NCBI RefSeq assembly: GCF_014384895.1
Contig: NZ_JACRSQ010000012.1
Location: 58,540-122,539, forward strand
Source: Bianquea renquensis
Lineage (GTDB): Bacteria; Bacillota; Clostridia; Lachnospirales; Bianqueaceae
DNA: 64,000 nucleotides
Direction: 5' to 3'
A program made the translations under genes and the position numbers. Below, one piece after another: positions 8,565-16,343 of this stretch (the stretch's first letter is position 1; every line of letters starts with the position of its first letter). The notes under the pieces were generated by a model, which saw only the letters and a program-made list of their open reading frames with translations, was not told the DNA's origin and ran no database searches.

Positions 8565-8592
8565 TTGCAAAATACGAAAAACTTGGTATAAT
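8565..8592 (+). promoter_or_regulatory. Sigma-A promoter of yloU-yloV
   Basis: -35 TTGCAA (8565-8570), 16-nt spacer, extended -10 TGGTATAAT (8584-8592), 33 nt before the yloU start. Confidence 0.8.
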
Positions 8593-8625
8593 ACTAGTAA
8601 TATGAAGTCAATAGGAGGAATGGAT

Positions 8626-8994
8626 ATGGCTGCGAAGATTAAGACGGATTTCGGTTCTGTTACGATAGATAGCGAAGTCATTGCCAGAGTCGCAGGACTG
8701 GCCGCCATGGAATGCTATGGGGTCGTGGGAATGGCCTCCATTAATGTGAAGGATGGATTTGTACAACTTTTGCTCGGTGACAGCCTGACAAAGGGGATCA
8801 AGGTGACAACCCAGGAGGATAACCAGGTCGTCTTAGAGTTCCACATTATTGTGGAGTACGGGACGAAGATTTCGGCCATCGCGGATAACCTCATGAGTAC
8901 GGTTAAATACAAGGTGGAAGACATGCTGGGATTGGAAGTCGCCAACGTGGATATTTATGTGGAAGGTGTCCGCGTCGACAGTGGAGAACGCTAA
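8626..8994 (+). CDS. Asp23/Gls24 family protein (YloU-like)
   Basis: 122-aa small acidic protein of the alkaline-shock (Asp23/Gls24, DUF322) family. Members associate with membranes or anchors and affect envelope stress; the exact role here is unknown. Conserved pattern: an N-terminal beta strand TDFGSVTIDSEVIARVAGLAA, GVVGMAS, then EFHIIVEYGTKI and VDIYVEGVR at the C-terminus. ATG 8626 is chosen because AGGAGG lies 7 nt upstream; the ATG at 8620 is too close. The next gene (yloV) starts 33 nt downstream, the classical pairing. Confidence 0.9.
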   Translation: MAAKIKTDFGSVTIDSEVIARVAGLAAMECYGVVGMASINVKDGFVQLLLGDSLTKGIKVTTQEDNQVVLEFHIIVEYGTKISAIADNLMSTVKYKVEDMLGLEVANVDIYVEGVRVDSGER

Positions 8995-9027
8995 ATTGCA
9001 GATTGGTACCCTTAGGAGGAGAACGTT

Positions 9028-10701
9028 GTGTTGAAAAGCATACAGGTAGCGAAGTTTCGTCAGATGATCATTGCGGGGGCCAACCGTTTGGAGGAGCATA
9101 AACATTCGGTGGATGAGTTGAATGTTTTTCCGGTGCCAGACGGCGACACAGGGACGAACATGTCCTTAACCATGATGTCCGCAGCTCGCGAGGTCTTAAA
9201 TGCCGAGGGCGCCGATATTCCCGGCGTGGCGAAGGCATTGTCGTCAGGCGCGCTGCGCGGGGCGAGAGGCAACTCTGGCGTTATCGTTTCCCAACTGTTT
9301 CGGGGATTTTATAAAGGTTTGCGTGATGTGCAGGAGATTGACACGGCCACACTGTCAACGGCATTGCAGCTTGGGGTGGAGACAGCGTACAAAGCTGTCA
9401 TGAAGCCAAAGGAAGGTACAATTCTGACTGTGGCCAGGGAGATTGCAGACAAGGCGCTAGAACTGGCCATGCGGTCGGAGGACGTGGTGGAAGTTCTGGA
9501 GGAGGCACTTCGATATGGCAGTGAGACGCTGGCGAAGACGCCCGATATGCTTCCAGTTCTGAAAGAAGCTGGAGTCGTGGATGCGGGAGGACAGGGCCTT
9601 TTATATATCTATTATGGCATGTTGGATGCTTTGAAGGCGGAGGACGATACGGTTGGCAATCTGACAACTGTAGATGGAACCAAAGGTGAACATGGGAATT
9701 CATCTGCACAGGCGGTCTTCTCAACGGAGAGCATCACCTTCGGGTATTGTACAGAATTTATCGTCAATGGAGTCAAAGATGCTGAGGCAAAGGAAGATGA
9801 GTTCCGCGCCTATCTCAGCGGCATCGGGGATTCCCTTGTGGTTGTGGCGGATGAAGACCTTATCAAGATTCATGTTCACACCAACGATCCCGGACTCGCG
9901 ATTCAAAAGGGATTGAGCTATGGATACCTGAGCAATATGAAAATCGACAACATGCGGCTGCAACATCAGAATACTCTGTCCATGGAGCCTGAGCACAAGA
10001 AGGAGGAGCCGCTTCCCAAGTCAAGCCCACAGGCACCCGCCAAGGAGATCGGATTTATCGCCGTGTCTCTGGGGGATGGGCTGGACGAGATATTCCGGCA
10101 GCTGGGGGTGGACTATGTGATCCCAGGCGGCCAGACGATGAATCCCAGCACAGAGGACATTTTGAATGCGGTGGACATGGTCAACGCCAAGACGATCCTG
10201 ATCCTGCCCAACAACAAGAATATTATCCTGGCTGCGCAGCAGGCGGCCCTGCTTTTGGAAGAGAAAACGCTTCTCGTGGTGCCCAGCAAAAGCGTCCCGC
10301 AGGGAATCACGGCCATGCTGAATTATATGATGGATCAGGATGCCAATGCCAATTTTGAGGCGATGACCCAGAGCCTGGAGACGGTTACAACAGGTCAGGT
10401 GACCTATGCCGTGCGTGACACCCATATGGGTGACTTTGATATTAAAAAGGATGACATTCTAGCCCTTATGGACGGGGATCTACAGGAGGTCGGCAAAGAG
10501 CTGGATGAGACGTCCAAAAAGATCATGGATCGGATTATGGGGCAGGAGCCAGAACTGGTCACCATCTATTATGGGGAGGATGTCAAGGAAAGTCAGGCTC
10601 AGGAGTTAGCAAAGTATGTGTCGGACGGCTATGATGGGGTGGATGTGGAAGTACAATATGGTGGGCAGCCGCTGTACTACTACATTATCTCGGCGGAGTA
10701 A
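9028..10701 (+). CDS. fakA: DAK2-domain fatty-acid kinase subunit A (YloV/FakA)
   Basis: In relatives FakA phosphorylates fatty acids held by FakB, allowing their use in phospholipid synthesis. The N-terminal DAK2/DhaL nucleotide domain has DGDTGTNMSLTM (Mg-ATP-binding aspartates) near residue 38 and GARGNSGVIVSQLFRGF. A middle domain and a C-terminal DegV/DAK1-like part complete 557 aa, the normal size. GTG 9028 has AGGAGG 8 nt upstream. No fakB (degV) is in the window. A terminator and a dispersed element follow it. Confidence 0.92.
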   Translation: MLKSIQVAKFRQMIIAGANRLEEHKHSVDELNVFPVPDGDTGTNMSLTMMSAAREVLNAEGADIPGVAKALSSGALRGARGNSGVIVSQLFRGFYKGLRDVQEIDTATLSTALQLGVETAYKAVMKPKEGTILTVAREIADKALELAMRSEDVVEVLEEALRYGSETLAKTPDMLPVLKEAGVVDAGGQGLLYIYYGMLDALKAEDDTVGNLTTVDGTKGEHGNSSAQAVFSTESITFGYCTEFIVNGVKDAEAKEDEFRAYLSGIGDSLVVVADEDLIKIHVHTNDPGLAIQKGLSYGYLSNMKIDNMRLQHQNTLSMEPEHKKEEPLPKSSPQAPAKEIGFIAVSLGDGLDEIFRQLGVDYVIPGGQTMNPSTEDILNAVDMVNAKTILILPNNKNIILAAQQAALLLEEKTLLVVPSKSVPQGITAMLNYMMDQDANANFEAMTQSLETVTTGQVTYAVRDTHMGDFDIKKDDILALMDGDLQEVGKELDETSKKIMDRIMGQEPELVTIYYGEDVKESQAQELAKYVSDGYDGVDVEVQYGGQPLYYYIISAE

Positions 10702-10710
10702 AGGCGGAGA

Positions 10711-10735
10711 GAGGGCGAAGGCAGCCCTCTTTTTT
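10711..10735 (+). terminator. Intrinsic terminator after yloV
   Basis: GAGGGC (10711-10716) pairs with GCCCTC (10724-10729); loop of 7, then a run of six T. The dispersed element copy 2 starts at the end of the T-run. Confidence 0.85.
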
Positions 10736-10763
10736 CCTATAGAAAAGGCCGCCGTAGGCGATA
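10734..10763 (+). repeat. Dispersed palindrome-hairpin element, copy 2 (degenerate)
   Basis: Core TTCCTATAGAAAAG followed by GCCGCC, GTA and GGCG. The stem is reduced to CGCC/GGCG. It overlaps the end of the yloV terminator T-run and lies just before the recG ribosome binding site at 10771. Confidence 0.6.
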
Positions 10764-10786
10764 AAACTCGGGAGGAGTGAGGTGGA

Positions 10787-12844
10787 ATGGAAGAGATACT
10801 CAGACAGCCTTTAGTTGCGATTCAGGGAATCGGACCCAGCAGAGCGGAGGCTTTTTATCACGCGGGTGTCGCATCGATCGAGGACCTTTTGAATTATTTT
10901 CCGCGAGATTACGAGGATCAGCGGAACCTCCTCTCCATCTCCCAAATCACCCTGGGGGAGGATGTGATGATCAGGGCTCGGGTCCTGTCCTCGCCTCAGA
11001 ATTTTCGCAAAGGGCGGTACACCGTGTGTAAAGCCAGAATTGCAGATGAAACCGGCGCTCTTTCGGCAGTCTGGTTTAATCAGCCCTTCATCGCAAAAAA
11101 TCTCAAGGCCGGTGAGACGTATTATTTTTATGGAAAGGTGGAGCGAAAATACAATCAAATCCAGATGAGCTCTCCCCAATACCGGTTGGCAGACCAGCAG
11201 AGTGAGACGCCATCCATTGAGCCGATCTACCCTTTGACAACAGCGTTGACGCAGAAGATGATACGGGGGGCCGTCAAGGAAGCGCTGCTGATGGCGGGCG
11301 ACGCGCTGGAAGAATATCTCCCCTCTGCGATCTTGCAGCGGTATCACCTGGCGCAGCTGGGATTTGCCTACGCCAAAATCCACTTTCCAGATACCTTTGA
11401 AGCCGCAGGGCTGGCAAGGCGCAGACTCATTTTTGACGAATTTTTTATTCAGCAGATGGCGCTTCGGCAGATTAAAAAACTTTTGGATGACGAGACAAAG
11501 GGACAGATCATCGACTCCGAGGGAAAGGATGCAGAATTTCTGGCACAGCTGCGATTTCCCCTTACCAACGCACAGAAGCGAGTGTGGAGCGAGATACAGG
11601 AAGATCTGTGTTCGCCTCGGGCGATGAATCGGTTGATTCAGGGGGATGTAGGATCCGGGAAAACAGTTGTCGCCATGCTGGGGCTTTATGCAGCGGCGAA
11701 GGATGGCTATCAGGGGGCTATGATGGCGCCGACGGAGGTTCTAGCCCGCCAGCATTTCGCGGAGGCCATTCGACTGCTGGAACCCTTCGGGATTCGGGTG
11801 TGTCTTCTATCCGGCTCCCTGACGGCAAAGACAAAACGGCAAGTGTACGGACAGATTCAGACCCATGAGGTCGATGTGGTCATTGGAACCCACGCGCTCA
11901 TACAGGAGGGGGTTCAGTTTGCGCGCCTCGGCATCGTCATAACCGATGAACAACATCGGTTTGGCGTGAGGCAGAGGGTCGCTCTGGCGGATAAGTCAGC
12001 GGCTCCCAACGTGCTGGTTATGACGGCGACGCCCATTCCCCGCACCCTAGCTATGATTCTATATGGTGATATGGACATTTCGATTCTGGACGAAATGCCG
12101 CCAGGGCGTAGTCCTGTGAAAACCTTCTGTGTGGACCACACGTATGATGAGCGCGTATACTCGTTTGTCCGCAGAGAAGTGACAGCCGGCCGGCAGGTGT
12201 ATATTATTTGTCCCGCTGTGGAAGAATCGGAAGAGTCCGAGCTAAAATCAGCGGTGGAATACCAAAGTTTCCTACAGGATGTGGTCTTCCCTGATCTGAA
12301 AGTAGGGCTATTGCACGGCAAGATGAGGCCGGAGCAAAAAGACGAGGTGATGGAAGCCTTTGCATCGGGGGATATTCCAATCCTCGTGTCCACGACAGTG
12401 GTTGAGGTGGGAGTTAACGTGCCCAACGCGACACTCATGATCGTGGAAAATGCGGAGCGGTTCGGGTTGGCGCAGCTGCACCAGCTGCGCGGGCGCGTTG
12501 GACGGGGGCAGCACGAGTCATACTGCGTTTTAAAAACTGATAGCAAACAAGCGAACGTGCGAAAACGAATGAAAATTCTCGTGGATTCCCAGGATGGGTT
12601 TTATATTGCAGAAGAGGACTTGCGCCTTCGGGGGACAGGCGATGTGTTTGGACTGCGCCAGCACGGCTTGCCGGATTTTAAGCTGGCAGATTTGTATAAG
12701 GATCTGGATATTCTTAAAATCGCGCAGCAGGCCGCGGAAGAGGTATTAACCGCGGATCCGCTGTTAAGCCGCCCTGAGAATCTACGCTTAAAACAGAAGA
12801 TTGAACAGTTTGTTGATGGCGACGTGTTAAAAAATTCCTTATAA
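10787..12844 (+). CDS. recG: ATP-dependent DNA helicase RecG
   Basis: Branch-migration helicase that regresses stalled forks and processes Holliday junctions. An N-terminal wedge (OB-fold) domain is followed by SF2 motors: GDVGSGKTVVAM (Walker A), DEQHRFGVRQR (motif II, DEQH typical of RecG), MTATPIPRTLAM (motif III), GLLHGKM, then RGRVGRGQHESYC (motif VI) and a C-terminal wedge-contacting TRG-like region. Length 685 aa is normal. GGAGGAG at 10771-10777 precedes ATG 10787. Confidence 0.97.
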   Translation: MEEILRQPLVAIQGIGPSRAEAFYHAGVASIEDLLNYFPRDYEDQRNLLSISQITLGEDVMIRARVLSSPQNFRKGRYTVCKARIADETGALSAVWFNQPFIAKNLKAGETYYFYGKVERKYNQIQMSSPQYRLADQQSETPSIEPIYPLTTALTQKMIRGAVKEALLMAGDALEEYLPSAILQRYHLAQLGFAYAKIHFPDTFEAAGLARRRLIFDEFFIQQMALRQIKKLLDDETKGQIIDSEGKDAEFLAQLRFPLTNAQKRVWSEIQEDLCSPRAMNRLIQGDVGSGKTVVAMLGLYAAAKDGYQGAMMAPTEVLARQHFAEAIRLLEPFGIRVCLLSGSLTAKTKRQVYGQIQTHEVDVVIGTHALIQEGVQFARLGIVITDEQHRFGVRQRVALADKSAAPNVLVMTATPIPRTLAMILYGDMDISILDEMPPGRSPVKTFCVDHTYDERVYSFVRREVTAGRQVYIICPAVEESEESELKSAVEYQSFLQDVVFPDLKVGLLHGKMRPEQKDEVMEAFASGDIPILVSTTVVEVGVNVPNATLMIVENAERFGLAQLHQLRGRVGRGQHESYCVLKTDSKQANVRKRMKILVDSQDGFYIAEEDLRLRGTGDVFGLRQHGLPDFKLADLYKDLDILKIAQQAAEEVLTADPLLSRPENLRLKQKIEQFVDGDVLKNSL

Positions 12845-12880
12845 AAAACCAAAAATTAGAAGCGTACGAAAAAATTAACA

Positions 12881-12910
12881 CTTATAATGTGGAGGAATTG
12901 AGGCATTATA
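12881..12910 (+). promoter_or_regulatory. Possible sigma-G promoter before the SASP gene
   Basis: CATTATA (12904-12910) fits the sigma-F/G -10 pattern, with CTTATA 17 nt upstream as a poor -35. SASP genes are sigma-G dependent in known spore formers, which is the main reason to propose this. An overlapping TATAAT at 12907-12912 has no good -35. Confidence 0.35.
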
Positions 12911-12916
12911 ATAGTG

Positions 12917-12945
12917 AAGCCGATCCAATGCGGCTTTCCTATAAA
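12917..12945 (-). repeat. Dispersed palindrome-hairpin element, copy 8 (reverse orientation)
   Basis: On the plus strand, AAGCCG and CGGCTT (12917-12922 and 12931-12936) form a perfect 6-bp stem and are followed by TCCTATA. On the minus strand this reads TATAGGAAAGCCG, loop, CGGCTT: the same core-then-hairpin order as the other copies. It lies between recG and the SASP gene. Confidence 0.6.
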
Positions 12946-13022
12946 AGATTCCGGACTTTTATAAGATTCTTAATTTAATTGTGAGCTGCCCTTTATGTGG
13001 GCAAGAAATGGAGGAACGAAAC

Positions 13023-13265
13023 ATGTCTAACAATAAGAAAGCATATCCTCAGGCCAGACAGGCTCTTGATCAGTTCAAGTATGAGGTAGCGAATGAGATT
13101 GGTGTACCTCTGAAGCAGGGGTACAATGGAGACCTGACTTCCGCTCAGAACGGATACGTTGGAGGTTATATGGTTAAGAAGATGATCGAAAAGGCTGAGC
13201 AGGAAATGGCTAGCCAGGGAACCGCGACCATGAATTCTACTCAGAAAGCTGGACAGCAGTTCTAA
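13023..13265 (+). CDS. Alpha/beta-type small acid-soluble spore protein
   Basis: 80-aa protein that coats and protects spore DNA and is degraded by the GPR protease at germination. The family signature is clear: FKYEVANEIG (contains the GPR cleavage region), then GYNGDLTSAQNGYVGGYMVKKMIEKAE. ATG 13023 has GGAGG 8 nt upstream; the longer frame from GTG 12981 is not used. A strong terminator follows. It is direct evidence that the organism sporulates. Confidence 0.95.
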   Translation: MSNNKKAYPQARQALDQFKYEVANEIGVPLKQGYNGDLTSAQNGYVGGYMVKKMIEKAEQEMASQGTATMNSTQKAGQQF

Positions 13266-13282
13266 TTGCGATTTGACGAGAG

Positions 13283-13321
13283 AGGCATTGCAAAGACGAA
13301 AGTCTAGCAATGCCTTTTTTT
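13283..13321 (+). terminator. Intrinsic terminator after the SASP gene
   Basis: AGGCATTGC (13283-13291) and GCAATGCCT (13307-13315) with an inner AGAC-GAAA-GTCT hairpin, followed by seven T. Confidence 0.92.
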
Positions 13322-13356
13322 GCCTTTACTCGACGAGTTAATTTTTTTAAAACTCC

Positions 13357-13385
13357 TTTCATTTTAGAGAAAGACGAGGTATAAT
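13357..13385 (+). promoter_or_regulatory. Possible sigma-A promoter of the duplicated lipoprotein gene
   Basis: TATAAT at 13380-13385 is a perfect -10; the -35 TTTCAT at 17-nt spacing matches only in part. It lies 54 nt before the ATG, and no other gene starts nearby. Confidence 0.45.
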
Positions 13386-13439
13386 ATGTGTGCGGCTTCG
13401 ATTGCACACACTTTTTATATAGGATAGGAGGAACACAAG

Positions 13440-14345
13440 ATGAAAAGATTCGCATCTCTACTTATCGCCCTTATGCTGACACTGTCGCTTGCAGCTTGCG
13501 GCGGGGAAACAACGCCAGATACAAATGATGGAACAAATCCGTCACAAAGCGAAAGCAATAAGGATGAAGAAAAAACAGACAAGAACGAAATATCGTTTAC
13601 CGAGGTTGTCGCCGTTGACAATGCCGAGTGTTTGATTAAGATTACCGAAATTGATCCTGACAATATGTGGGGATTCACCTTAAAGGCACAGCTTGAAAAC
13701 AAATCAACAGATAAAACATACATGTTTTCTGTTGAGAGTGCGGCAATCAATGGAGTTCAATGCGATCCGGTGTTTGCAACAGAAGTTGCAGCAGGCAAAA
13801 AGTCCAATGAAGAGATTAGTTTCTCTGACGATGAGCTTGAAGAAAATGGCGTTGGCGATTATACTGATATCGAACTGACTTTCCGTGTTTACGATAGCAA
13901 TGATTGGGAAGCAGATGCAGTGGCAAAAGAAACGATCCATATTTATCCTTATGGGGAAGATAAAGCGGTTAAGTTCGTACGTGAAGCGCAGGCTTCTGAC
14001 AATATCCTCATCGACAATGAATATGTTACTGTCACTGTAACAGGCTATGAAGATGATGAAATTTGGGGATATACCGTTAATCTGTTCTTGCTTAACAAAA
14101 CCGATAACAATGTGATGTTTAGCGTTGATGAGGCTTCTGTAAACGGAATCATGGCAGACCCGTTCTATGCGACATCTGTATCAGCAGGAAAATGCGCATT
14201 TAGTTCTATGGCTTGGTCTGATACCACTTTAGAAGAAAACAGTATTACAGAAATTGAGGAGATTGAGTTCAATTTCCGAGCATACAATGAAGATGACTGG
14301 TCTGGCAATGATTTCGCAAACGAAACAATTACATTAAATCCGTAA
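13440..14345 (+). CDS. Lipoprotein with two tandem homologous domains, unknown function
   Basis: 301 aa. A signal peptide ends in the lipobox LSLAAC with C20, so it should be anchored on the outer face of the membrane. A low-complexity T/S/D/E/K linker follows. Residues about 55-170 and 185-301 are clearly related: both contain ITE/TVTGYE then D..WG(F/Y)T, N KT/STD, MFSV(E/D), (I/V)NG, DP(V/F)(F/Y)AT, and end with FR(V/A)Y(D/N)..DW and ET I..(Y/L)NP. AGGAGG lies before the ATG. Codons are more AT-rich than in the flanking genes. No enzymatic motif is seen; the domains look like immunoglobulin-type beta folds by strand pattern (inference). Confidence 0.85.
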   Translation: MKRFASLLIALMLTLSLAACGGETTPDTNDGTNPSQSESNKDEEKTDKNEISFTEVVAVDNAECLIKITEIDPDNMWGFTLKAQLENKSTDKTYMFSVESAAINGVQCDPVFATEVAAGKKSNEEISFSDDELEENGVGDYTDIELTFRVYDSNDWEADAVAKETIHIYPYGEDKAVKFVREAQASDNILIDNEYVTVTVTGYEDDEIWGYTVNLFLLNKTDNNVMFSVDEASVNGIMADPFYATSVSAGKCAFSSMAWSDTTLEENSITEIEEIEFNFRAYNEDDWSGNDFANETITLNP

Positions 14346-14351
14346 GCAACA

Positions 14352-14389
14352 ATCACGACCGAAACTCTTAAAGGGTCTTCGGTCGTGAT
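14352..14389 (+). terminator. Terminator after the duplicated lipoprotein gene
   Basis: ATCACGACCGAA (14352-14363) and TTCGGTCGTGAT (14378-14389) form a 12-bp perfect stem with a 14-nt loop. The following CTCTTATC is only weakly T-rich. Confidence 0.75.
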
Positions 14390-14590
14390 CTCTTATCTGG
14401 AAATTTCCCGTAAAAAATGAAGCGGCAAGGGAAGCATAAACACAAATGAAATCGTATAAAGGGATAAGGCAGACACATTGCGATAAATCCTTTGTTTTCA
14501 ATGGCTTTGGTTGCGGATGTAACAGTCACTTACATATATTACGAAGTTATGAAGCTTGCCATATGGCGGGGAAAAAATCCGGCGAAATCC

Positions 14591-14618
14591 TTGACATTTG
14601 TGGATTTTCCTATAAAAT
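14591..14618 (+). promoter_or_regulatory. Sigma-A promoter of rsmD-coaD
   Basis: -35 TTGACA (14591-14596, consensus), 16-nt spacer, -10 TAAAAT (14613-14618), 43 nt before the rsmD start. Confidence 0.75.
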
Positions 14619-14661
14619 AGAAAGTAGACCACTAAATTGGTGGAGTGGAAAGGGCGATTGG

Positions 14662-15219
14662 ATGCGAGTGATTGCCGGAAAAGCGAAGGGACGCAAGCTC
14701 GTGACGAGGGAGAGCGACGCCACGCGGCCGACGGCTGACCGTATGAAGGAAGCACTGTTCTCTTCCATTCAGTTTTCCATTGCGGGCAGCCGGTTTTTGG
14801 ACATCTTTGCGGGCAGTGGCGCCATCGGAATCGAAGCCTTGTCCAGGGGTGCAGCGTACGCGGCCTTTATCGAGTCGGAAGAGGAGGCGCTGTCCTGTAT
14901 CCGTCAAAATCTGAAAGCCTTGGATTTTCAAAACCAGGCGGAGCTTATAGGACGTGACGTTTATTCTGCTCTGCGTGAGCTCTCCGCGCGGGGGGAGACC
15001 TTTGATATCGTGTTTTTGGACCCGCCCTACCGACAGGGACATGAGACGCGATGCCTAGACGCGATCCGAGATTTTTCACTTTTGGCGGAGACCGGTTTTG
15101 CCGTCGTGGAGTCCGCCTCTGAGACGGAGATCGCGGTGGACGGCATGATCTGCGTTAAGGAAAAGCGGTATCGGACAACAAAATTTTCTTTTTTCGAGTT
15201 AGCGGAAGGCGGGGAATAG
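14662..15219 (+). CDS. rsmD: 16S rRNA m2G966 methyltransferase RsmD
   Basis: SAM-dependent N2-methylation of G966 in 16S rRNA. MRVIAGKAKGRKL is the family N-terminus, RPTADRMKEALFSSI follows, FLDIFAGSGAIGIEALSRGA is the SAM-binding loop, and the catalytic DPPY motif is in VFLDPPYRQG. Length 185 aa is normal. ATG 14662 is chosen on the family start; the ribosome binding site is weak (AAAGGG about 10 nt upstream). coaD starts 1 nt after its stop, the usual arrangement. Confidence 0.95.
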   Translation: MRVIAGKAKGRKLVTRESDATRPTADRMKEALFSSIQFSIAGSRFLDIFAGSGAIGIEALSRGAAYAAFIESEEEALSCIRQNLKALDFQNQAELIGRDVYSALRELSARGETFDIVFLDPPYRQGHETRCLDAIRDFSLLAETGFAVVESASETEIAVDGMICVKEKRYRTTKFSFFELAEGGE

Positions 15220-15220
15220 G

Positions 15221-15724
15221 TTGCGTATTGGAGTGTATCCCGGAAGTTTTGATCCCATGACCAATGGGCATTTGGATATTATCGAGCGGGGAGCCGAGGT
15301 AGTGGACAAGCTCATCGTAGGAGTTCTCGTGAATAGCACAAAGCATCCAATGTTTAACTTAGACGAGCGAATCCGAATTTTGACAGCTGGAACTGGGCAC
15401 CTGGCCAATGTGGAGATCCTTCCGTTTCACGGATTGCTGGTGGATTTTCTGAGGGAGCAAGATGCCAAACTGGTCTTTCGGGGGTTGCGCGCGGTCTCAG
15501 ATTTTGAATATGAGTTGCAGATGGCGCAGGCGAACCGAAATTTGTATCCGGAGATGGAGACGCTGTTTCTCTGCACGAATGTTCAGTATTCGTTCATCAG
15601 CTCTACCATCGTCAAGGATATCCTGCGCCATGGCGGTAGTATACAGCACTTTGTACCGGAAAGCGCAATCAAAATTATCGATGATATTAGGAGGAATCAA
15701 GATGGACCGGCAGATGGAAATTGA
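15221..15724 (+). CDS. coaD: Phosphopantetheine adenylyltransferase
   Basis: Penultimate step of coenzyme A synthesis (4'-phosphopantetheine plus ATP to dephospho-CoA). N-terminal GVYPGSFDPMTNGHLDII carries the nucleotidyltransferase T/HxGH motif; FRGLRAVSDFEYE and the C-terminal SSTIVKDI motif are present. Start is TTG 15221 with an AAGGCGGGG-type site upstream; no ATG gives the conserved N-terminus. Length 167 aa is slightly above the usual 160. Its end overlaps the next gene by 23 nt. Confidence 0.95.
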   Translation: MRIGVYPGSFDPMTNGHLDIIERGAEVVDKLIVGVLVNSTKHPMFNLDERIRILTAGTGHLANVEILPFHGLLVDFLREQDAKLVFRGLRAVSDFEYELQMAQANRNLYPEMETLFLCTNVQYSFISSTIVKDILRHGGSIQHFVPESAIKIIDDIRRNQDGPADGN

Positions 15725-16250
15725 AGAAATACTGGCGAATATCGAAGAAATTCTGGAGCAGGCGAAATCCGTGCCATTTAGCGATAAGGCCATGGTGGAC
15801 CGGGATGAACTCTTCGATTTAATTACCGATATACGGTTAAAACTGCCGACGGAGATCGAACAGTCCAAATGGGTTCTGGAAGAGAAGAATCGGATCATCG
15901 TTGAAGCGCAGCGGGAAGCAGAATTGAAGCTGAAGGAAGCGGAAGAAGAGCGCGGCCGGATGATCAACGAGAATGAGGTCACCAAGAAGGCGTACGCGCA
16001 ATCGGAAGAGATTATCGAGACAGCTAAAAAGGTCGCTAAGGATATGCGCATGGGCGCCAAAGAATATGCGGACGACCTTCTGATGCAGATTGAAGACCAA
16101 TTGAAAGAGTTGAACGCCTTCACAGAAGAGCGCCTGCGTGAGGTTTCCCTGGCCATTGAGGAAAAATCCAAAGAGTTCAATTCCATAATGGATCAGAAGA
16201 TGAAGATTTTGCAGCAGAATCGCAAGGAGCTCAACATTCATCGGAAGTAA
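15702..16250 (+). CDS. Coiled-coil protein resembling F-type ATPase subunit B, unknown role
   Basis: 182 aa, almost entirely Glu/Lys/Gln-rich helix (residues about 45-175), so probably a long coiled coil; no membrane segment or catalytic motif is visible. It starts at ATG 15702 inside the end of coaD, with AGGAGG 7 nt upstream. Proteins like this after coaD in Clostridia are often labelled ATPase or ATP synthase B-like only because of coiled-coil similarity; I see no ATP-binding site. It could be a DivIVA-like or scaffolding protein (inference). Confidence 0.8.
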   Translation: MDRQMEIEEILANIEEILEQAKSVPFSDKAMVDRDELFDLITDIRLKLPTEIEQSKWVLEEKNRIIVEAQREAELKLKEAEEERGRMINENEVTKKAYAQSEEIIETAKKVAKDMRMGAKEYADDLLMQIEDQLKELNAFTEERLREVSLAIEEKSKEFNSIMDQKMKILQQNRKELNIHRK

Positions 16251-16283
16251 TGGATCTTTCGGAACGTTATCGTCTGGCAGATT

Positions 16284-16312
16284 GCATATTTGCCGCCTTT
16301 GTCACATACATC
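16284..16312 (+). promoter_or_regulatory. Near-consensus sigma-E promoter of ylbJ
   Basis: -35 GCATATT (16284-16290), 14-nt spacer, -10 CATACAT (16305-16311). This matches the mother-cell sigma-E consensus and ylbJ is a known sigma-E gene in Bacillus. It lies 32 nt before the start codon. Confidence 0.75.
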
Positions 16313-16343
16313 TAAGATAGAAGCGTGAGGCGAGGCGAAAAAG

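Larger units (their letters stand above)
14346..14661. other. Intergenic region of 316 nt between the lipoprotein gene and rsmD
   Basis: It holds the terminator at 14352-14389 and the promoter at 14591-14618. An open frame runs upstream of rsmD from 14446 but has no ribosome binding site or family similarity, so I do not call it coding. Nothing else is recognised. Confidence 0.6.

Noticed and set aside
14446..14661. 72-residue N-terminal extension of RsmD
   Set aside because: RsmD starts MRVIAG in the family, and a consensus promoter lies inside the extension at 14591-14618.
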